Source: Actinomycetes bacterium (GTDB taxonomy: Bacteria; Actinomycetota; Acidimicrobiia; Acidimicrobiales; SZUA-35). Taken from it: DNA of 55,448 bases. The stretch spans positions 1 to 55,448 of the forward strand of contig JAJRXF010000175.1 of NCBI GenBank assembly GCA_024276425.1, read 5' to 3'. Each line of letters opens with the position of its first letter. Within the stretch, counting starts at the first letter, position 1. Under the pieces are notes generated by a model. The model did no database searches and was not told the origin of the DNA. It worked only from the letters and a program-made list of their open reading frames with translations. The position numbers were made by a program, and so were the translations under genes. This document shows, piece by piece, positions 50,569-55,448 of this stretch.

Positions 50569-51501
50569 ATGCTGACGCTAGATTTGCGGCCTGTGTCTAT
50601 GCTCTCGCTCCTACTCGACGTCCTTGGACCCGTTGTTGCCATCATGGCCCTGGGCGCGTTTATCGGGGATCGGCTCGGTATTGACATTCAGTCCCTGTCC
50701 CGGATGGCCTATTGGGTACTCGGCCCGGCGTTCGTCTTCGACGTTTTCGCCGATAGTCAGTTGGCGGGGAGTGTGGCTCTCCGGTTGATGCTTGCTGGCC
50801 TTGGTGGCATGGCGGCCGCCGCGGTGGTCATGGTCTTGGCCAATCGCCTGGCTCGTTCCAATCCTTCCGAACAGGCAGCGGACATCATGACCTCGATCTA
50901 TGGAAATGTCGGCAATACCGGTCTTGCGGTCTCGGTGTTTGCCTTGGGTGAGGGCAGCTTGGCGGCCGCCGGTGTACTCATGCTGACCATCAATATCGTG
51001 GGGATGATGGTGGGGATCGCACTGGCTGCTGCCCAATCCGACGGGCTCAGAACTGCTATCTGGCGCGCCTTGCTGGCCCCGATGAGTCTGGCGGCCGCGG
51101 TCGCAATCCCCATCAATATCGCTTCGTTTTCGGTGCCGACTCTGGCCGAGCGCAGCATTGGACTGTTGGCTGGTGCCCTCATTCCCGTGATGTTGTTCGC
51201 GCTCGGCATGCAGTTGACGGCGGCCGGGCGGTGGAGTTTCACCCCTGGGCTCGGGGCCACGGCGGCAGCCAAGTTGGTGGTTGCTCCCCTGGCCGCAGTT
51301 CTGGTGGCCAGGTTGGTTGGCCTCCAAGGGAATGACCTGGGTGTGGTCGCCATCCAGTCGGCCATGCCACCCGCTGTGTTCTGTCTAATCGTTGCCCGCG
51401 AACACGATTTGGAACCCCAGCGAGTCACTGCCAATGTGGTTGCTCTAACCCTGCTATCTCTGCTTAGTCTGCCGGTTGTGCTGGTCCTGGCCGTTCCCTG
51501 A
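50569..51501 (+). CDS. AEC-family (auxin efflux carrier-like) permease
   Basis: 310 residues from ATG 50569, about ten membrane helices. The NVGNTGLAVSVFALGEG segment and C-terminal QSAMPPAVFCLIVAREHDL match the AEC/MdcF family, where this Pro-rich loop is conserved. It transports an organic anion or similar solute, identity unknown. The true start could be ATG 50599. Longer frames into the divergent ClC gene are rejected. Confidence 0.82.
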   Translation: MLTLDLRPVSMLSLLLDVLGPVVAIMALGAFIGDRLGIDIQSLSRMAYWVLGPAFVFDVFADSQLAGSVALRLMLAGLGGMAAAAVVMVLANRLARSNPSEQAADIMTSIYGNVGNTGLAVSVFALGEGSLAAAGVLMLTINIVGMMVGIALAAAQSDGLRTAIWRALLAPMSLAAAVAIPINIASFSVPTLAERSIGLLAGALIPVMLFALGMQLTAAGRWSFTPGLGATAAAKLVVAPLAAVLVARLVGLQGNDLGVVAIQSAMPPAVFCLIVAREHDLEPQRVTANVVALTLLSLLSLPVVLVLAVP

Positions 51502-51613
51502 AACTCCCAGCGCCCAGAAACGGTGTACGCGTCCCCTCCTAGCCGCCAACCCACATCACCTGCGCCTGTAGCCTACCATCGCCCGAAACGGCAACACGAT
51601 CCGATTGGCTCTC

Positions 51614-52771
51614 ATGGGCAAAGCACATTTCTCTATCTTTGGATTTCCGGTACGAATCGAAATCAGTGCGCTTTTTATTGCGGTGTTCATCGGGTACCAG
51701 GTGGGTTCCGACGCCTTCATGTTGATTGGAACGTTCTTCGTTTCAATTCTCCTACACGAACTCGGCCACGCGGTGGCCTTCCGACGCTACGGCAGTTCTT
51801 CCTTCATTAGCATCCATGGCATGGGCGGGACGACTACCTCCTTTGACAGCCAACGCCTTACTGACCGACAACACATCATCGTCTCCTTGGCCGGGCCTCT
51901 TTCCCAGCTCTTCCTACTCGGCATTCCCGCCATTATTGGCCAGCTCATCTACGGTCCCGCCGGCCAACTCGGGTTCTTCCTTCGGGTCATGGTGTTCATT
52001 AATGCCGGGTGGGCTCTCATCAACTTGGTACCCCTCTACCCGCTGGACGGAGGCCAAGTTTTGTTACGGGTTCTGCGAGTCCGCAACGCCAGGGACCCCT
52101 GGCGGGTAACCCAGATCGTGACCGTAGCGGTGGGTGTCCCCCTGGCGTTCTTGGCCTACCAGCGGGGCTACCAGTTTGGTGCGTTCATCATCGGCTACAT
52201 GATCTTGCGAGGAACGATGAGCCCCCCGCCAGGCTCAAGCTCCATTCAGGTCGCAGCACAACAAGCTCAGGCAGACCATCGAAGAACCAACATCACTGGG
52301 CCGGGTCGAGACGCTGCCATTCGACAAGCCTATGAATGCCTCTTGGACGGCAATACCATGCGGCTGCAGACTCTTACCGGGTACCTACAGGGCCAGAAGA
52401 ATCGAGCCACGCTGGTCACTTTGAAACAGTGGGAGGAGTTGATCAATTCTCAACCAGGGCCAACTCAGCAAGCTGCGGCTCACTCCGGTGCCCAGTCTCA
52501 GTCCGACATTTTGCGGGCTACGTCCCTAACTGTTTCCGGAGCCACCCCATCCTCCACCGGTATTGGCCAGCAGCTTCTCATGGCTATCACGTCGCCCGAA
52601 CTCCTTCCCGCTGTTGTGATCTTGGACCGCAACCAGAAGTTGGAGGAAGCACTAAGCACCATTGACGACGACGGGTTGGCTGAGATCCGTGATGCGCTTG
52701 TGAGCGGTGGGTTGCCCCAACAACAGATGGCAGTTAGTCGAATGCTCCGACTTCGGGGCGAGGTTTCCTAG
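51614..52771 (+). CDS. M50-family (site-2-protease-like) membrane metalloprotease
   Basis: 385 residues from ATG 51614. The zinc motif LLHELGHAVAFRRYG has His48-Glu49 and His52, and the second motif NLVPLYPLDGGQVL supplies the third ligand Asp. Four to six membrane helices span the first 215 residues. The remaining 170 residues are soluble, with two helical repeats ending in LPQQQMAVSRMLRLRGE. It probably performs intramembrane proteolysis of a regulatory or signal protein; the substrate is unknown. Confidence 0.86.
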   Translation: MGKAHFSIFGFPVRIEISALFIAVFIGYQVGSDAFMLIGTFFVSILLHELGHAVAFRRYGSSSFISIHGMGGTTTSFDSQRLTDRQHIIVSLAGPLSQLFLLGIPAIIGQLIYGPAGQLGFFLRVMVFINAGWALINLVPLYPLDGGQVLLRVLRVRNARDPWRVTQIVTVAVGVPLAFLAYQRGYQFGAFIIGYMILRGTMSPPPGSSSIQVAAQQAQADHRRTNITGPGRDAAIRQAYECLLDGNTMRLQTLTGYLQGQKNRATLVTLKQWEELINSQPGPTQQAAAHSGAQSQSDILRATSLTVSGATPSSTGIGQQLLMAITSPELLPAVVILDRNQKLEEALSTIDDDGLAEIRDALVSGGLPQQQMAVSRMLRLRGEVS

Positions 52772-52778
52772 AGGTCGC

Positions 52779-53570
52779 CTACGGCGAACCGGTTGAGGAG
52801 ACCAGGTAGCGGAGTGACAGGCGATCCGAGGTTCGATCGGCAGACATTGTGCAACGCTCCCCCGCCAGCAAGGCCTCGTCATAGAGGAATGGTTGGTCGA
52901 ACTGGTTGAACGAAACTCGGATGGACAAGAGGGCTGGCTGAGCTACTTCGACCTCCAAGAGTTCGGCGTCGGAGGCAACAAGACCGACCGCGGTGATGGT
53001 TTCGGTGGCCATGGCGACCGTCCACCCAGTGGCAGCCTCAATCGAGTCGTACAGAGAATCGTTGATCAGACTGCTCTGCTCCTTCACTCTGGCCGACGTG
53101 GAGCCCCCCGGCAGCACATCGATGGTCGGATCGAGGTAGCTGCGCTGCAGGGCGAAGGGTTCACCTTGTACCAGGCGAAGCCTTGTTATGCGTTGTATGT
53201 CTCCCTGGATTCCCAGGGCGACCGCGGAGCTTGGATGGCTATCGGCCGCCATTGTGGCCACATCGAAGATCTTGGATGTCAAGGCAACTCCAGCCAGGCG
53301 CATTTGTTGAGCGAAACTGGAAAGGTTGCCGAGGTTGATGTCGACCGGATTGTCAGTGACGAACGTTCCGCGACCGCGCACGGTGCGGATCAGACCATCA
53401 ACCTCCAGCGCAGCAATTGCCTGACGCAACGTCATTAGCGTTACCCCGAAGGAATCAGCCAACACAGCTTGAGATGACAACCGCTCCCCAGGGACAAGTT
53501 CGCCATCGAGAATTCGGCGCCTGAGCAGGTTGTAGATGGCCTGGTACTTGGGCACCTGAGGGGCTGGCAC
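52779..53570 (-). CDS. GntR-family regulator with UTRA domain
   Basis: 263 residues: an N-terminal GntR wHTH (LRRRILDGELVPGERLSSQAVLADSFGVTLMTLRQAI) and a UTRA effector domain. It lies 36 bp downstream of the FAH-family gene in the same direction, so it may be a co-transcribed local repressor. It converges on the M50 gene with a seven-base gap. Not obviously related to the quaternary-amine island. Confidence 0.85.
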   Translation of the reverse strand: MPAPQVPKYQAIYNLLRRRILDGELVPGERLSSQAVLADSFGVTLMTLRQAIAALEVDGLIRTVRGRGTFVTDNPVDINLGNLSSFAQQMRLAGVALTSKIFDVATMAADSHPSSAVALGIQGDIQRITRLRLVQGEPFALQRSYLDPTIDVLPGGSTSARVKEQSSLINDSLYDSIEAATGWTVAMATETITAVGLVASDAELLEVEVAQPALLSIRVSFNQFDQPFLYDEALLAGERCTMSADRTSDRLSLRYLVSSTGSP

Positions 53571-53606
53571 GCTTGGGATCGTACCAGTGAGAGATCGCTC
53601 TCGGCT

Positions 53607-54443
53607 CTACCTACAGCGGTTGACCATCACTCCGATTCCCTGGATTTCGGTTCGAATCTCATCACCTGCCTGAAGCCAACGAGCGTCCGGCAGACCAACT
53701 CCAGCAGGGGTTCCGGTGAAGATCAGATCGCCCGACTCAAGCGTCAGGATTTCCGACAGGTAAGAAACCAAGAATGGAATGTCGTAAATCATCTGGCTAG
53801 TTCGAGCATCTTGGCGTTTTTCTCCGTTAATCCAACAGCCGATTGTCAGATCGGCCGGGTCATCGAAGGAATCCACCGACACAACAACGGGACCGATTGG
53901 TCCATAGGTATCGCGTGACTTGCCAAGGGAGAACTGGGGTGGGGTGGCCGCCTTTTGTAGCACCCGATCACTGATGTCTTGGCCGCAGGTCAAACCGGCG
54001 ATACGGGACCAGGCCTGCTCGGGTGTGACGTCCCGGGTGAGGGAGCCAATGACCACCACCAGTTCCGCCTCATAATCGCTGGTTTGTGATCGCAACTCGA
54101 TTTCCCCAGTTGGGGCGTTGATGCAACTGGGATACTTGGTAAAAACCACCGGCACATCCGGCACCTCAGACCCGGACTCGGCCGCATGGTCTCGGTAGTT
54201 CAACCCAATACCAAATACCTTGGCCGGGTCGGGGACTGGAGGGTCTAACACCTCCGCTGAGATCGGGCCGCCAGCTTGGTCGGAGGTGAGTCTACGGGCG
54301 ACCTCACCCAGTTCTGTAAAGCGAGTAATCGCCTCCATCGGGTCGCAGCTGAAGTGGCCGGAGGTGACCCGCTCCAGGTCATACCACTGGTCGGCAAAGA
54401 CAAGGGCGGCTCGACCCTGAACGTTGGCAAGAGTGAAAGGCAT
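53607..54443 (-). CDS. Fumarylacetoacetate hydrolase-family protein
   Basis: 278 residues of the FAH/HpcE fold: FGIGLNYRDHAAESG, the metal-binding DYEAELVVVIG, TCGQDISDR, and the C-terminal FTGTPAGVG. Family members hydrolyse or decarboxylate 2-oxo-acid intermediates of aromatic or sugar-acid catabolism (for example acylpyruvases). The substrate is unknown. Followed by a GntR gene and preceded by the NAD(P)HX-repair gene after 17 bp. Confidence 0.85.
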   Translation of the reverse strand: MPFTLANVQGRAALVFADQWYDLERVTSGHFSCDPMEAITRFTELGEVARRLTSDQAGGPISAEVLDPPVPDPAKVFGIGLNYRDHAAESGSEVPDVPVVFTKYPSCINAPTGEIELRSQTSDYEAELVVVIGSLTRDVTPEQAWSRIAGLTCGQDISDRVLQKAATPPQFSLGKSRDTYGPIGPVVVSVDSFDDPADLTIGCWINGEKRQDARTSQMIYDIPFLVSYLSEILTLESGDLIFTGTPAGVGLPDARWLQAGDEIRTEIQGIGVMVNRCR

Positions 54444-54460
54444 TGATCAGACGATAATGC

Positions 54461-55448
54461 TCAGCTCGAGAGTTGCTGTGCAATCAGGTCCGGCAAGTCG
54501 CTGGCCACGAGTCCAACGGCCATCCCCCTCATCCCGGCCCGGCCGTGTAACTGGGCCCCAAGAGCGGCAGCCATCTCGGGTTTGAGTCCTAAGGCAAGGC
54601 CCGCTCCGATGATTCCGCAAAGTACATCTCCGGTTCCGGCAGTGGCCAGGCGGGAGTCGCCCGCCGTAGCCAGCCAGGTCTGTCCATCTGGCGCGGCAAT
54701 AATGGTGGTTGGCCCCTTGCGCAGCACAATCGAGCCGTAGTCCTTGGCTACTGTCAAGGTGGCAGCGATGCGATCCTGATTCGAGTCGTAGCCACCGGCG
54801 TCGGAAATCAGTCGGGCAAACTCGCCGTCGTGAGGAGTGAGGATGGCGGGAATCGGTCGAGACCGAAGGCGTTCCTGATGGCCGGCCACCGCATCGAGCG
54901 CCCCGGCATCAACCACGATCGGGCCAGGCCAGGAGGCCACAATCTGGCGGGCGTCGTCGGCTTGTGAGCTTGCCAACCCGGGGCCAATAACCAGCGAACC
55001 GACCCGGTCTGTGGCGCCAAGGACGATCTGGCTCCAACCCGGGCCCGGGGTCAGTGGTCGGACAACGGCCTCGGTCGGGGCATCAAGGTTTATCCCTGAG
55101 CCGGGTGAGGACATCAGCACGTAGCCGGCCCCGGCTCGGGCGGCGGCCCGGGCGGTCAGATGGATCGAGCCTGACATGCCTGGGCTTGCGCCAATGACCC
55201 ACACTGCACTCTGCCATTTGTGGGCTTGAGGGCCGCGGCGGGGCCAATTGTCCAGGTCGCTGTCCTGGACCCAGTGGGTTGTGGGTTCAGTCTGGGTCCT
55301 CCCGTGCAATAGCGGACGGGTGGGGATCCCAATATCGGCCACCTCGATCTGGCCGACCAACCCTGCGCCGGGCCACAACAACAGACCAGGCTTGGGCGCG
55401 ACGAAGGTGACGGTTCGGGTGGCTCGCAGCGGACGTCCACTGATCTGC
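54461..55448 (-). CDS. nnr: NAD(P)H-hydrate dehydratase / epimerase, partial (5' end outside the window)
   Basis: The visible frame starts beyond the right edge and ends at 54461. The first residues (SGRPLRATRTVTFVAPKPGL) match the end of the NAD(P)HX epimerase (YjeF N) domain. The rest is the ADP-dependent dehydratase domain with VIGASPGMSGSIHLTARAA, VVDAGALDAV, ILTPHDGEFARL and the nucleotide-binding TAGTGDVLCGIIG. Together this is the bifunctional enzyme that repairs hydrated NAD(P)H. The first TTG inside the window is not the true start. Confidence 0.88.
   Translation of the reverse strand, partial: QISGRPLRATRTVTFVAPKPGLLLWPGAGLVGQIEVADIGIPTRPLLHGRTQTEPTTHWVQDSDLDNWPRRGPQAHKWQSAVWVIGASPGMSGSIHLTARAAARAGAGYVLMSSPGSGINLDAPTEAVVRPLTPGPGWSQIVLGATDRVGSLVIGPGLASSQADDARQIVASWPGPIVVDAGALDAVAGHQERLRSRPIPAILTPHDGEFARLISDAGGYDSNQDRIAATLTVAKDYGSIVLRKGPTTIIAAPDGQTWLATAGDSRLATAGTGDVLCGIIGAGLALGLKPEMAAALGAQLHGRAGMRGMAVGLVASDLPDLIAQQLSS

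Overview
The window is about 55 kb of moderately GC-rich, densely packed bacterial chromosome. It looks like an actinobacterium, and an aerobic, possibly marine Acidimicrobiia-like lineage is my best guess. The main evidence is the actinobacterial cell-division and kinase cluster crgA / trpG / pknB / pbpA / rodA / pstP / fhaB / fhaA next to a tRNA-Leu, plus GTG and TTG starts and a PASTA-domain kinase. The lineage below phylum is inference. I see no insertion sequences, CRISPR arrays, phage genes or rRNA.

Region 1 (1-11.4 kb): the end of an unrecognised gene, a flippase-like membrane protein, a DUF2142-type membrane protein interrupted by an in-frame amber stop, two inverted DnaA-box-like sites, then the peptidoglycan/phospho-signalling cluster. 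Region 2 (11.4-14.3 kb): tRNA-Leu(CAG), an alpha/beta hydrolase, a DUF1858-methyltransferase and a LysR regulator.

Region 3 (14.3-43.9 kb) is a large island devoted to quaternary ammonium compounds and one-carbon units. It holds a dimethylglycine oxidase-type enzyme with its own ETF pair, formate-THF ligase and methylene-THF reductase, an IclR regulator, a ProX/ProV/ProW betaine importer, choline dehydrogenase, and a corrinoid demethylation set: MttB-type methyltransferase without pyrrolysine, methyl-THF:corrinoid methyltransferase and corrinoid protein. It also holds carnitine 3-dehydrogenase, a dehydrocarnitine-cleaving BKACE enzyme, a glutamine-synthetase-like ligase and a Rieske oxygenase. 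The island ends with a gamma-butyrobetaine-hydroxylase-like oxygenase translationally coupled to a PhnZ/TmpB-like HD oxygenase, a GntR regulator and an isochorismatase-like hydrolase. The proposed logic is that choline, carnitine/gamma-butyrobetaine and possibly 2-(trimethylammonio)ethylphosphonate all converge on glycine betaine. Glycine betaine is then demethylated through the corrinoid and flavin/THF routes, and methyl groups are recovered as C1-folates.

Two regulatory codes stand out in the island. Three pairs of a 17-bp palindrome, each pair with exactly 18-bp spacing, sit upstream of the dimethylglycine oxidase/formate-THF ligase divergon, of a LysR-MFS operon, and of the corrinoid operon; the local IclR protein is the natural candidate. 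Two copies of the palindrome TGGTACGTACCA sit in the divergent promoter between the Rieske and oxygenase operons, next to a GntR gene.

Region 4 (43.9-55.4 kb) is ordinary chromosome: a YbaK-like/TrmH-like fusion, a membrane-anchored secreted protein, a coiled-coil gene broken by an in-frame ochre stop, a metallo-beta-lactamase-fold enzyme, prephenate dehydratase, a ClC channel with CBS domains, an AEC permease, an M50 protease, a GntR regulator, an FAH-family enzyme, and the end of a bifunctional NAD(P)HX repair gene. No gene-free stretch exceeds about 230 bp.
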